A stretch of DNA of 64,000 bases from Streptomyces olivochromogenes (GTDB taxonomy: Bacteria > Actinomycetota > Actinomycetes > Streptomycetales > Streptomycetaceae): NCBI RefSeq assembly GCF_001514115.1, contig NZ_KQ948452.1, positions 248,001 to 312,000 on the forward strand, given 5' to 3'. The stretch's first letter is position 1. Each line of letters starts with the position of its first letter. The notes under the pieces were generated by a model. It saw only the letters and a program-made list of their open reading frames with translations. It was not told the origin of the DNA and searched no databases. The translations under genes and the position numbers were made by a program. Below, one piece after another: positions 38,902 through 47,829 of the stretch.

Positions 38902-39828
38902 TCAGTGCAGGGCCGCTCGCAATGCTCCCTCGATCGTCGGGAAGGCGAAGGTGAAGCCGGAGGACAGCAGGCGGGTGGGGTGGACGCGTTGGCTGCCCAG
39001 AATGTCGCCGGACATGTCGCCGAGGGCGAGGCGCAGGAGGGGAGCCGGGGTGGGGAAGACGGTGGGCCGGTGCAGGACGCGCCCCATCGCCTCGGTGATC
39101 TCCCGGTTGGTGAGGGGCGTCGGCGCGGTGAGGTTCACCGGCCCGGACAGCGACGGCGTGTCGATGAGATGCCGGATCGCGGCCACCTCGTCATGCAGGG
39201 AGATGTAGCTCCAGTACTGGCGGCCGTCCCCCATCCGCCCCCCGAGCCCCGCCTTGAAGAGCGGAAACAGCTTCCCCCACGCCCCACCCTCACGGGCCAC
39301 CACCAGCCCCGTACGGGCGAAGACGGTACGGACACCCGCCTCCCGCGCCGGTGCCGCCGCCCCCTCCCACGCGACGCACACGGAGGGAAGGAATCCCTCC
39401 CCGGGCGGCGCCGACTCGTCCACCTCCCGGTCGCCCGTCTCGCCGTAGAACCCGATCGCACTCCCGTTGACGAACACCCCCGGCCGCTCGTCCAGAGCGG
39501 CCACCGCCGCGGCCAGCGTCGCCGTCCCCCGCACCCGGCTGTCCAGGATCTTCCGCTTGTACGCCTCGGTCCACCGCCGCGAAGCGACCCCCGCCCCCGC
39601 GAGATTGACCACCGCCGTGCACCCGGCGAGCCCCCCGGCGTCCATCCGCTGCCCGTCCGGATCCCACCGCACCTCGTCCTTCCCACGGGGCGCACGCCGT
39701 ACGAGACGGACTACCTCGTGTCCGTCCGCGGTCAGGGAGCGCGTCAGCGCGGAACCGATCAGGCCGGACGCACCGGCGATCGCGATACGGGACCTGCGGG
39801 AATCCGGAGCGAGCGGTGAGTCGTTCAT
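38902..39828 (-). CDS. TIGR01777-family NAD-dependent epimerase-like protein
   Basis: 308 aa. Rossmann motif RIAIAGASGLIGSALTRSL, VNLAGAGVASRRWTEAYKRK, FVNGSAIGFYGETGDREVDE, and the C-terminal DUF1731-like segment GSQRVHPTRLLSSGFTFAFP. These YfcH-type SDR proteins are widespread and lack a known substrate. ATG 39828 has AGGA upstream. The stop lies 9 bases from a repeat element. Confidence 0.9.
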   Translation of the reverse strand: MNDSPLAPDSRRSRIAIAGASGLIGSALTRSLTADGHEVVRLVRRAPRGKDEVRWDPDGQRMDAGGLAGCTAVVNLAGAGVASRRWTEAYKRKILDSRVRGTATLAAAVAALDERPGVFVNGSAIGFYGETGDREVDESAPPGEGFLPSVCVAWEGAAAPAREAGVRTVFARTGLVVAREGGAWGKLFPLFKAGLGGRMGDGRQYWSYISLHDEVAAIRHLIDTPSLSGPVNLTAPTPLTNREITEAMGRVLHRPTVFPTPAPLLRLALGDMSGDILGSQRVHPTRLLSSGFTFAFPTIEGALRAALH

Positions 39829-39899
39829 GCGCCCATCCTGCCGCGCGCGCCGGGAAAGCACGGGACGGGACCGCGCGGGCCCGCCGTAAAGTGACCTTC

Positions 39900-40388
39900 A
39901 TGCCGGTACCGCACATACGCATCGCCACCCTCGACGACGAGGACGCGCTCGGCCGTCTCGACCGCGCCACCTGGTCCACCCTGCACGCCGTCCAGCCGCG
40001 CCCCCAGCCGCCGTACGAACCCTTCTACAACGAGCGGTTCGGCCCCCGGGACCACCACGTCGCCGAACTCGACGGCGTCCTCGTCGGCTACATCCGGCTG
40101 GGCTATCCCACGCCCCTGGCCTGCAACTCCCACGTCCGGCAGATCCAGGGACTCGTCGTCGCCGAGGAGGCGCGCCACGCGGGCGTCGGACGAGGGTTGC
40201 TGCGGGCCGTGATGGACGGGGCCCGACGGCAGGGCGCCCGGCGGATCACGCTGCGCGTCCTCGGGCACAACACCCCGGCACGGAAGCTGTACGAGTCCGA
40301 GGGCTTCGAGGTGGAGGGCGTCCTGCCCGAGGAGTTCCTGCTCGACGGCGACTACGTCGACGACGTGTTCATGGGCCGCTCTCTCTGA
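39900..40388 (+). CDS. GNAT-family N-acetyltransferase
   Basis: 162 aa. Acetyl-CoA binding motif QIQGLVVAEEARHAGVGRGL and LLRAVMDGARRQGARRITLR, with HNTPARKLYESEGF near the C terminus. The substrate is unspecified. The ATG at 39900 has no strong RBS (AAAGTGACC upstream), and the gene is divergent from the epimerase. Its stop lies 1 base from the stop of the opposing protease gene. Confidence 0.88.
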   Translation: MPVPHIRIATLDDEDALGRLDRATWSTLHAVQPRPQPPYEPFYNERFGPRDHHVAELDGVLVGYIRLGYPTPLACNSHVRQIQGLVVAEEARHAGVGRGLLRAVMDGARRQGARRITLRVLGHNTPARKLYESEGFEVEGVLPEEFLLDGDYVDDVFMGRSL

Positions 40389-40389
40389 G

Positions 40390-41574
40390 CTACGAGGTGA
40401 TCAGGTCGCCCGTGTCCACCGATGTCGTCGCGGCCGCCGCACGCTTGGCGTCGCCCGCGATCTCGTCGGCCGTCAGGACGTAACCCGTCTCGTTGTCCGA
40501 GGTCGAGCGGGCGAACACGACGCCGTACACCCTGCCGTCGGTGGTGAGGAGCGGGCCGCCGGAGTTGCCGGGGCGGACGGTGGAGCGGATCGAGTAGATC
40601 TCCCGGGTGACCATGCCCGAGTTGTAGATGTTCTGGCCCCGCGCGTTGATCCGGCCCGCGACCGTCGCCGCCTGGAGATCCAGACCGCCGTCCTGCGGAT
40701 AGCCCGCGACGACCGCCGAGTCGCCGCGTTTGGCGCTGTCGTCGAAACGCAGGAGGGGGATCCTGAGGTCCGGTACGTACAGGACCGCGACGTCCTTGCG
40801 CGGGTCGAAGAACACCACCCGCGCCGAGTACACACGGCCCACGCCGCCCACCCGCACGGTCGGGTTGTCGATGCCCGCCACCACGTGGGCGTTGGTCATC
40901 ACGTGCTGCGCCGCGTACGCGAACCCGCTGCCCTCACGGCCCTGGTTGCCCGCGGCGCCCTCGATCTTCACCGTGCTGCGCTTGGCGGCGCTCGTCGCGG
41001 CCGCGGTGACGCTGTCGCCGGAGGGCTTCGCGACACCCGCCGTCGGCTCGTTCTCGAACGGGTTGAAGACCTGCGGGAAGCCCGCCTCCGTCAGCGCCGA
41101 GGTGGCCCTCGAGAACCAGGTGGGCGTGGTGTCCGGCATCGCTGTCTGCACGGCGCCCAGCAGCGCGGAGTTGCGGATCGACTGGGTGATGAGGGTGGAC
41201 GAGGAGGCGCCCAGGACGCTCGCGGCGACCCAGGCCACCAGCAGCACCGCCACCGTGTTCGCCGCCGCCCCGCCGACCCCGTCGGCCACCCGCAGCGGCC
41301 CCCGGTCCAGCTCGCGGCGCAGCTTCAGCGCCAGCCGGCCCGCCAGCTCGTGGCCCACCACGGCGGGCACCAGCACCGTCAGCACGGCCGTCACCGTCGC
41401 CGCCGACGTCCCCGCCGTCACCAGGTCCATCATCCACGGCAGCACCCATACGCCGATGACGGCGCCGCCCACGAAACCGGCCAGCGAGACACAGCCGGCG
41501 ACCAGCCCGCGCCGGTAGCCGGACGCCGCGTAAGCAAGGATCACCAGCAACAGCAGGATGTCGAGCAGGTCCAC
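40390..41574 (-). CDS. MarP-like periplasmic serine protease (CvpA membrane domain plus trypsin domain)
   Basis: 394 aa. Four N-terminal TM helices form a CvpA/colicin-V-production-type domain (LLLLVILAYAASGYRRGLVA). The C-terminal chymotrypsin-like protease has His in TNAHVVAG, Asp in PRKDVAVLY and Ser in PGNSGGPLLT. In Mycobacterium tuberculosis MarP confers acid and oxidative-stress resistance by cleaving a peptidoglycan hydrolase. A PGRP amidase gene is divergently placed here, which is suggestive. Start GTG 41574. Confidence 0.9.
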   Translation of the reverse strand: MDLLDILLLLVILAYAASGYRRGLVAGCVSLAGFVGGAVIGVWVLPWMMDLVTAGTSAATVTAVLTVLVPAVVGHELAGRLALKLRRELDRGPLRVADGVGGAAANTVAVLLVAWVAASVLGASSSTLITQSIRNSALLGAVQTAMPDTTPTWFSRATSALTEAGFPQVFNPFENEPTAGVAKPSGDSVTAAATSAAKRSTVKIEGAAGNQGREGSGFAYAAQHVMTNAHVVAGIDNPTVRVGGVGRVYSARVVFFDPRKDVAVLYVPDLRIPLLRFDDSAKRGDSAVVAGYPQDGGLDLQAATVAGRINARGQNIYNSGMVTREIYSIRSTVRPGNSGGPLLTTDGRVYGVVFARSTSDNETGYVLTADEIAGDAKRAAAATTSVDTGDLITS

Positions 41575-41761
41575 GGAGCCGCCTTTCTCTTGGGCCCCTT
41601 AGTACGTGTGGGGCAGGCCCAGTGATCAGGCACGCGCGCGTGGAGCCGGGATACGGCCACGTGTGCGTGGACCTGTAAAAACGTCCCGGACCAGGACGAT
41701 GGTTCCACCAGGTGGCACAGCACACATCGCGGAGGGATCGGAACCGGGTCAGGGTGGCTCC

Positions 41762-42577
41762 ATGCGTGTCTTCCGAAAGGCGCGGGGGGCATGGACGCGG
41801 CTCGCACGGCGGGTGTGGGCGCGGCGTGCCGCCGTCGTCGTGCTCGGGTGCGTGCCCGGCCTGCTCGCCGTGCTCGCGCTGGTGGTGTGTGCGGAGGGGG
41901 TCGACCGGCCGGTCGACCCCGGGCGCGAGCGGCCGGTGGCCGCGCCGCTGCCCGCGGGTCCGCATCGCGCGGCGCGACCGGTCATCGTGCCTCGGTCGCG
42001 GTGGCTGGACGCCGGCAGCACGCACACGCAGCCGCCCGCCCGCTACGACGACCACGTCGTCGCGGTCTTCGTGCACCACACCGACTCACCGAACGCGTAC
42101 CAGTGCGCCGACGTGCCCCGTATCCTCCGCGCCCTCTACGCCGGTCAGACCGGTGTCCGGCGGTGGGACGACATCGGGTACAACTTCCTCGTCGACCGCT
42201 GCGGCACGATCTACGAGGGGCGGGCGGGTGGGGTCGACCGGGCCGTCACCGGAGCGCATACGCAGGGGTTCAACCACGGCACCGCGGGGATCGCGGCCAT
42301 TGGTACGTTCGGGGCGGGGACGCCGGTGCCGCGGGCGATGACCGAGGCGATCGCCGCGTTGGCGGCGTGGAAGCTGGGGCTGTCCGACGTGGATCCCCGT
42401 GCCAAGGTGCGGCTCGTCTCCAGCAACGACCTCAGCCGCTACACCGCCGGTACGAGTGCGGTGCTGCCCACGCTGGCCGGCCACGACGCGGGCTTCATGA
42501 CCAACTGTCCCGGCGCCGCGCTGACGTCCCAACTCCCCCGAATCCGCGCCCGAGCCGCCAACCTCCAGGGCCGCTGA
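41762..42577 (+). CDS. N-acetylmuramoyl-L-alanine amidase, PGRP type
   Basis: 271 aa. N-terminal TM/signal anchor (AAVVVLGCVPGLLAVLALVV), then an amidase_2/PGRP domain: zinc His in VFVHHTDSPNAYQC, YNFLVDRCGTIYEGRAGG, second His in VTGAHTQGFNHGT and zinc Cys in MTNCPGAAL. It cleaves the amide between muramic acid and the stem peptide. ATG 41762 (MRVFRKARG) has AGGG 10 bases upstream. It is divergent from the MarP-like protease; PG hydrolases are the known MarP substrates in mycobacteria. Confidence 0.92.
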   Translation: MRVFRKARGAWTRLARRVWARRAAVVVLGCVPGLLAVLALVVCAEGVDRPVDPGRERPVAAPLPAGPHRAARPVIVPRSRWLDAGSTHTQPPARYDDHVVAVFVHHTDSPNAYQCADVPRILRALYAGQTGVRRWDDIGYNFLVDRCGTIYEGRAGGVDRAVTGAHTQGFNHGTAGIAAIGTFGAGTPVPRAMTEAIAALAAWKLGLSDVDPRAKVRLVSSNDLSRYTAGTSAVLPTLAGHDAGFMTNCPGAALTSQLPRIRARAANLQGR

Positions 42578-42590
42578 CCACGCCGGTGCA

Positions 42591-42761
42591 CTTCGGCTGC
42601 GACCCGGTGGGGGTTGCTCGCGCAGTTCCCCGCGCCCCTGAGGCGGGGGCTTCGCCCCGCGTCCCCCCGCCCGGTTCGTTCGGCGGACGGCCGGTGGGGG
42701 CTGGTCGCGCAGTTCCCCGCGCCCCTAAAAGCGTCAGCCCGTCCGGCGTTTGAGGACGAGG
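42591..42761. repeat. short extragenic repeat after the amidase gene
   Basis: Two copies of GCGCAGTTCCCCGCGCCCCT (42621 and 42709) and the CCGTCCGGCGTTTGAGGACG module (42740), starting within 15 bases of the amidase stop. Same family as the element at 16271 but without either end sequence. Confidence 0.85.
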
Positions 42762-42856
42762 AACGCGTTCACAGACGGACCACAGTCGAGTCAACGGTGT
42801 CTCAGATCGCTGCTCTCTAGTGTCCTTCTCGTAACAGCCGACTGGAGGTGGGGAAG

Positions 42857-43153
42857 ATGAGCAGCAGGCGTACCGAGAAGACGGGCAAGGCGAACAAGGC
42901 GGCCGGCGTGGGGGGTTGGAACACGGCTTTGCGGACCCCGTGGACCGTGGCCTGTGCCGTGGCGACGGTCCTCGTGGGACCCGCCGCGGCCACCGCCTCG
43001 GCACTGGACCGAGCCAACGCCGCACCCCCGTACCACGCCCACGAGAACCACGAGAACCACGAAAACCACAAGAACCACGAGACGCACTTCCCGTACGTCA
43101 CCCCGTACGCCACGTTGCCTCAGTCCCTGAAGCGCTCCCACAGCCTGGGATAG
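42857..43153 (+). CDS. small secreted protein with HEN repeats
   Basis: 98 aa from ATG 42857 (GGAGG 8 bases upstream). Signal peptide (WTVACAVATVLVGPAAATASA) then HAHENHENHENHKNHETH, a His/Glu/Asn repeat encoded by a 9-bp tandem repeat (43038-43081) that could bind transition metals. The last 11 codons overlap the 3' end of the opposing DUF4240 gene, so the true C terminus or the reality of the gene is open. Confidence 0.45.
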   Translation: MSSRRTEKTGKANKAAGVGGWNTALRTPWTVACAVATVLVGPAAATASALDRANAAPPYHAHENHENHENHKNHETHFPYVTPYATLPQSLKRSHSLG

Positions 43154-43638
43154 CGCTCGGCCAGCACGGACTCGTTCTCGAAGTCGAGCGGCGTACCCTC
43201 CGGCTCGGGCGACGCGGGCGGAATGCCCAGGTCGGGCGCGACGACCCCGGTCAGCTGCTCGTACGCCTCGTCCGCGGCGTATCCGAGCTCCTCACCGTCC
43301 CCGTCGAGGTCCTCGTCGAAGTCGTCCAGGAGGTCGGCGAGCCCGTCGGGATCGTGCATCGCGCCCTCGAAGACCTCCCGGCCCTGGCCGATCAGCCAGC
43401 ACCGGAAGAAGTCGAAGGCGTCGTCGCTCACCCCGTCGAGCAGGACCCACGCCGCGCCCCACAGATCCCAGCGGTAGGCGCGGTTGTAGCGGGCCTCGAA
43501 GTGACGGGCGAAGTCGAGCACGGCGTCCGGGTCCAGCTGGACGAGTCGTTCGACGAGCAGGTCGGCGTGGTCCTCGGGGTCGCCCTCGACGGCCTCGCGG
43601 GTCGTGTCCACCAGCTCCCAGAACTCCGTCTCGTCCAT
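43120..43638 (-). CDS. DUF4240 protein
   Basis: 172 aa, strongly acidic. It begins MDETEFWELVDTTREAVEGD, with RAYRWDLWGAAWVLLDGVSD and DFFRCWLIGQGREVFEGAMH, the DUF4240 pattern. The family occurs in actinobacteria and has no assigned activity, although some members are near toxin-immunity genes. Start ATG 43638; weak RBS. Confidence 0.85.
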   Translation of the reverse strand: MDETEFWELVDTTREAVEGDPEDHADLLVERLVQLDPDAVLDFARHFEARYNRAYRWDLWGAAWVLLDGVSDDAFDFFRCWLIGQGREVFEGAMHDPDGLADLLDDFDEDLDGDGEELGYAADEAYEQLTGVVAPDLGIPPASPEPEGTPLDFENESVLAERYPRLWERFRD

Positions 43639-43728
43639 CACGGGTCCAGCATCGGGCCTGAACGGGAGTGACGCACGCGGAGTGCCGCAGATTGTTATGC
43701 GTGCACATGCCGACGGTAAAACCGCGGG

Positions 43729-44727
43729 CTACGAGGCGTTTTCCCGGTACAGCGCCGCCAGCCGCACCGCGTCCCCCGCGAATCGGTCCCGCAGCGCCGC
43801 GGGCGAGAGCACCTCCACCTCGGGCCCGAGCCCCGTCAGTTGCCCATGGGCGACCTCCTCGGACTCGACGGGGAGAGTGACCGTCACCCAGCCCCGCCCG
43901 TCAGGGTCACCGCACCCGCCCAGCGCCTGTCTCGCGGACGCGGGGTCGACGACGTACGCAAGTCTCCGCACGCCCTCCGGAGACAGCCGTACGACGGCCT
44001 CCGCCCGCAGGATGGAGCGTGCGAACCGCTCGGCCCGCTCCGCCCAGAACCCGGGCAGGTCGAACCCGTCCTCGCGGGTGAAGCACTCCGTGGCGGGCCG
44101 CACCTGCGTGAAGCGGTCGAGCCGGTAGACCCGGAAGGGGTCGGATCCGGCCGGCCCGGGCTCGGGCACCCGCGCGCACAGGTACCAGACGCCCGCCTTC
44201 AGTACGAGCCCGTACGGTTCGAGGACCCGCTCCACCTCGGCCGTCCCGCGCCGGTACCCCGCGGTGATCCGACGGTCGTCCCAGACCGCCTCCGCGACCG
44301 CGGGCAGCAGCTCGGGCGTCTCGGGCTCGTTGAACCACGCGGGCGCGTCCAGATGGAACCGCTGGCCCGCCGCCCGCGAGGCGTCCCGCAGGGAGGGGAG
44401 GAGGGCGGCGGACACCTTCAGGCGCGCGGCGGAGGCGGCGTCCTCCAGACCCATGTCCCGCAGGGCCCCCGGCACCCCGCTCAGGAACAGCGCCTCCGCC
44501 TCCGAACGCGCGAGGCCCGTCAGCCGGGTGCGGTAGCCGCCGATCAGGCGGTAGCCCCCGGCCCTGCCCCGGTCCGCGTACACCGGAACCCCCGCCTCCG
44601 ACAGTGCCTGCGCGTCCCGCGTGATCGTCCGTTCGGACACCTCGAGCTCCCGCGCCAGCTCGGCGGCCGTCATCGACGGCCGTGACTGGAGCAGCAGCAC
44701 CATCTTGATCAGGCGGGCAGCACGCAT
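43729..44727 (-). CDS. WYL-domain transcriptional regulator (HTH_11)
   Basis: 332 aa. N-terminal winged helix (RLIKMVLLLQSRPSMTAAEL, VSERTITRDAQALSEAGVPV) and the WYL domain (YRRGTAEVERVLEPYGLVLK, VWYLCARVPEPG) with a C-terminal WCX extension (PEGVRRLAYVVDPAS). WYL proteins sense nucleic acids or small ligands and often control DNA-damage responses. The target is unknown. Start ATG 44727. Confidence 0.9.
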   Translation of the reverse strand: MRAARLIKMVLLLQSRPSMTAAELARELEVSERTITRDAQALSEAGVPVYADRGRAGGYRLIGGYRTRLTGLARSEAEALFLSGVPGALRDMGLEDAASAARLKVSAALLPSLRDASRAAGQRFHLDAPAWFNEPETPELLPAVAEAVWDDRRITAGYRRGTAEVERVLEPYGLVLKAGVWYLCARVPEPGPAGSDPFRVYRLDRFTQVRPATECFTREDGFDLPGFWAERAERFARSILRAEAVVRLSPEGVRRLAYVVDPASARQALGGCGDPDGRGWVTVTLPVESEEVAHGQLTGLGPEVEVLSPAALRDRFAGDAVRLAALYRENAS

Positions 44728-44782
44728 ACGGCCATGATGCCGGGCCCCACTGACAGCGAAGGGGCGCCGCCGGAACGCCGAA

Positions 44783-44810
44783 GGGCGCGGCGGCCGTAGC
44801 CACCGCGCCC
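44783..44810 (-). terminator. aceE terminator
   Basis: GGGCGCGGCGGC pairs with GCCACCGCGCCC (one G-U on the RNA) around a 4-base loop, 44 bases after the aceE stop on the minus strand. Confidence 0.8.
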
Positions 44811-44853
44811 CTCGCGAAACACACGAAACGAAACGCAGGAAACAGGCGGACCG

Positions 44854-47565
44854 TCAGAGTCCGTAACGCTCCCGCGCCTCCTTCACCGCGGACGCCTTGA
44901 CCTCGCCCCGCCGTGCCAGCTGCGCCAGCGCCGCGACGACGATCGACTGCGCGTCGACGCCGAAGTGGCGACGGGCCGCCGCACGGGTGTCGGAGAGGCC
45001 GAAGCCGTCGGCACCGAGCGAGGAGTAGTCCTGTTCGACCCACTGAGCGATCTGGTCCGGGACCTGGCGCATGTAGTCGGAGACCGCGAGCACCGGGCCC
45101 TCGGCGCCGTTCAGCGCCTGGCGGACGAACGGCACCCGCTCCTCGCCGCGCAGCAGGGCCGCGTCGGCCTCCAGCGCGTCGCGCCGCAGTTCCGTCCAGG
45201 AGGTCGCGGACCACACGTCGGCGGCCACGCCCCACTCCTCGGCGAGCAGCTTCTGCGCCTCGAGGGTCCAGTGGATCGCCGTGCCGGAGCCCAGCAGCTG
45301 GATGCGCGGGGCGTTGGCGACGGGGGACAGGCCCGCCGACTCGGCCGTGTTGAAGCGGTACAGGCCCTTGACGATGCCCTCGTCGATACCGAGGCCGGCC
45401 GGCTTGGCGGGCTGCGGCATCGGCTCGTTGTAGACCGTCAGGTAGTAGAAGACGTTCGAGTCCTCGCCCGGGGCCGCCTCGCCGTACATCCGGCGCAGAC
45501 CGTCCTTGACGATCGTCGCGATCTCGTACGCGAACGCCGGGTCGTAGGACAGGGCGGCCGGGTTGGTCGCCGCGATGACCGGGGAGTGGCCGTCGGCGTG
45601 CTGGAGGCCCTCGCCCGTCAGCGTCGTACGGCCGGCCGTGGCGCCGACGAGGAAGCCGCGGCCGAGCTGGTCGCCGAGCTGCCACATCTGGTCGGCCGTG
45701 CGCTGCCAGCCGAACATCGAGTAGAAGATGTAGAAGGGGATCATCGCCTCGCCGTGCGTGGCGTACGCGGTGGACGCGGCGATGAAGTCCGCCATGGAGC
45801 CGGCCTCGGTGATCCCCTCGTTGAGGATCTGGCCGTCCTTGGCCTCCTTGTAGTACATCAGCTGGTCGCGGTCGACCGGCTCGTACGTCTGGCCCTTGGG
45901 CGAGTAGATGCCGAGGGAGGGGAAGAGGCTCTCCATGCCGAAGGTGCGCGCCTCGTCGGGGACGATCGGCACCCAGCGCTTCCCGGTCTCCTTGTCGCGG
46001 ACGAGGTCCTTGACCAGGCGGACGAAGGCCATCGTGGTCGCCACGTTCTGCGAGCCGGAGCCCTTGTCGAAGGACGCGAACGCCTTGTCGGCGGGGGCGG
46101 GCAGCGGGGCGAGCGCGTGCGTACGGCGGGCCGGGGCCGGGCCGCCGAGGGCCGCGCGGCGCTCCTGGAGGTAACGGACCTCGGGGGAGTCGGCGCCCGG
46201 GTGGCCGTAGGGGACCACGCCGTCGACGAACTGGCTGTCGGAGATGGGCAGCTCGAGCAGGTCACGCATCTGCTTGAACTCGTCCGTCGACAGCTTCTTC
46301 ATCTGGTGGTTGGCGTTCTTGGACGCGAAGCCCTCGCCGAGCGTGAAGCCCTTGACCGTCTGGGCCAGGATCACCGTCGGCGCGCCCTTGTGAGCGAGGG
46401 CGGCGCGGTAGGCCGCGTACACCTTGCGGGACTCGTGGCCGCCGCGGGAGAGGTGGAAGCACTCGGTGATCTTGTCGTCGGTGAGCAGCTTCGCCATCTC
46501 GACGAGCGCCGGGTCGGCGCCGAAGAAGTCCTGGCGGATGTAGGCGGCGTCGCGGGTCTGGTACGTCTGCACCTGCGCGTCGGGTACCTCGCGTAGGCGG
46601 CGTACGAGCGCGCCCGTGGTGTCGAGCTGGAACAGCTCGTCCCAGGCCGAGCCCCACAGCGACTTCACGACGTTCCAGCCGGCGCCGCGGAACTGGGCCT
46701 CCAGCTCCTGCACGATCTTGAAGTTGGCGCGGACCGGGCCGTCGAGGCGCTGCAGGTTGCAGTTGATGACGAAGGTCAGGTTGTCCAGGCCCTCGCGAGA
46801 GGCGAGTGCGAGTGCCGCGGTCGACTCGGGCTCGTCCATCTCGCCGTCGCCGAGGAACGCCCACACGTGGGACTGCGAGACGTCCTTGATGCCGCGGCTG
46901 GTCAGATAGCGGTTGAAGCGCGCCTGGTAGATCGCCGACAGCGGGCCGAGGCCCATCGAGACGGTCGGGAACTCCCAGAGCCAGGGCAGGCGCCGCGGGT
47001 GCGGGTACGACGGGAGGCCGTTGCCGCCCGCCTCCTGGCGGAAGTTGTCGAGGTGCTGCTCGGTGAGCCGGCCGTCGAGGAAGGCGCGGGCGTAGATGCC
47101 GGGGGAGGCGTGGCCCTGGATGTAGAGCTGGTCGCCGGAGCCGGGAGCCTCCTGGGACTCCTTGCCCTTGAAGAAGTGGTTGAAGCCGGTCTCGTAGAGC
47201 CAGGCCGCGGAGGCGAAGGTGGCGATGTGGCCGCCGACGCCGTGTTTCGCGCCCCGGGTCACCATCGCGGCCGCGTTCCAGCGGTTCCAGGCGGTGATCC
47301 GGGCTTCCATCGCCTCGTCGCCGTCCACGACGGGCTCGGCGGCGGTGGGGATGGTGTTGACGTAGTCGGTCTCAAGCAGCTTGGGCAGCGCGAGACCGTT
47401 GCCCTCGGCGCGCTCCAGCGTGCGGCGCATCAAGTACGCGGCACGGTGCGGCCCGGCCGCCTGGGTGACGGCGTCCAGGGAGGCCTGCCATTCGGCGGTC
47501 TCCTCGGGGTCGCGGTCCGGGAGCTGGTCGAGCTCGCTCGGCTGGATTGCGGTGGGGTCGGTCAT
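44854..47565 (-). CDS. aceE: pyruvate dehydrogenase E1 component, homodimeric type
   Basis: 903 aa, the size of single-chain E1p. Thiamine-diphosphate motif FLGDGEMDEPESTAALALA to FVINCNLQRLDGPV, N-terminal QGHASPGIYARAFLDGRL and C-terminal transketolase-like YYLTVYNEPMPQP are visible. It decarboxylates pyruvate and acetylates the lipoyl domain of an E2. GGAAGG lies 7 bases before ATG 47565. The promoter, with an overlapping palindrome, is at 47679-47708. An FCD-type GntR regulator lies upstream on the same strand. No E2 is adjacent; the nearest is at 49461. Confidence 0.97.
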   Translation of the reverse strand: MTDPTAIQPSELDQLPDRDPEETAEWQASLDAVTQAAGPHRAAYLMRRTLERAEGNGLALPKLLETDYVNTIPTAAEPVVDGDEAMEARITAWNRWNAAAMVTRGAKHGVGGHIATFASAAWLYETGFNHFFKGKESQEAPGSGDQLYIQGHASPGIYARAFLDGRLTEQHLDNFRQEAGGNGLPSYPHPRRLPWLWEFPTVSMGLGPLSAIYQARFNRYLTSRGIKDVSQSHVWAFLGDGEMDEPESTAALALASREGLDNLTFVINCNLQRLDGPVRANFKIVQELEAQFRGAGWNVVKSLWGSAWDELFQLDTTGALVRRLREVPDAQVQTYQTRDAAYIRQDFFGADPALVEMAKLLTDDKITECFHLSRGGHESRKVYAAYRAALAHKGAPTVILAQTVKGFTLGEGFASKNANHQMKKLSTDEFKQMRDLLELPISDSQFVDGVVPYGHPGADSPEVRYLQERRAALGGPAPARRTHALAPLPAPADKAFASFDKGSGSQNVATTMAFVRLVKDLVRDKETGKRWVPIVPDEARTFGMESLFPSLGIYSPKGQTYEPVDRDQLMYYKEAKDGQILNEGITEAGSMADFIAASTAYATHGEAMIPFYIFYSMFGWQRTADQMWQLGDQLGRGFLVGATAGRTTLTGEGLQHADGHSPVIAATNPAALSYDPAFAYEIATIVKDGLRRMYGEAAPGEDSNVFYYLTVYNEPMPQPAKPAGLGIDEGIVKGLYRFNTAESAGLSPVANAPRIQLLGSGTAIHWTLEAQKLLAEEWGVAADVWSATSWTELRRDALEADAALLRGEERVPFVRQALNGAEGPVLAVSDYMRQVPDQIAQWVEQDYSSLGADGFGLSDTRAAARRHFGVDAQSIVVAALAQLARRGEVKASAVKEARERYGL

Positions 47566-47678
47566 TGCGCCGCCTTCCGGATGCGGAGGGGGGTTCCCTC
47601 ATCGGCAAGGGGTTTTCGGGGGTGCCCTTATGTCTTTGGCAGGACAGGGCGGCGGGCTCCGGTGGGAGCCCAGCGCTG

Positions 47679-47708
47679 ACTGTAACTCCCTGATCGATGA
47701 TCGATCAA
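47679..47708 (-). promoter_or_regulatory. probable aceE promoter with overlapping palindromic operator
   Basis: Minus strand: TTGATC (-35, 47708-47703), 18-base spacer, TACAGT (-10, 47684-47679). The -35 and most of the spacer are covered by the 17-bp inverted repeat TGATCGATGATCGATCA (47691-47707). A protein bound there would exclude RNA polymerase. The neighbouring GntR/FCD regulator is the candidate. Confidence 0.6.
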
Positions 47709-47746
47709 AGGGTTGAAGGCGAAAACCTCTTCGTAGCGCAAAAGTC

Positions 47747-47784
47747 GGCACGGGGTGCCTTGACGGCAGGCACGGGGTGCCTTG
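47747..47784. repeat. two direct repeats at 22-bp spacing upstream of the aceE promoter
   Basis: GGCACGGGGTGCCTTG occurs at 47747-47762 and 47769-47784, exactly two helical turns apart. Each contains the dyad GGCAC-GGG-GTGCC. Confidence 0.7.
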
Positions 47785-47829
47785 GATTCCCAGGGTTTCC
47801 CCAGGTGAGCGTGGGTGCGCTCGGCTGTG

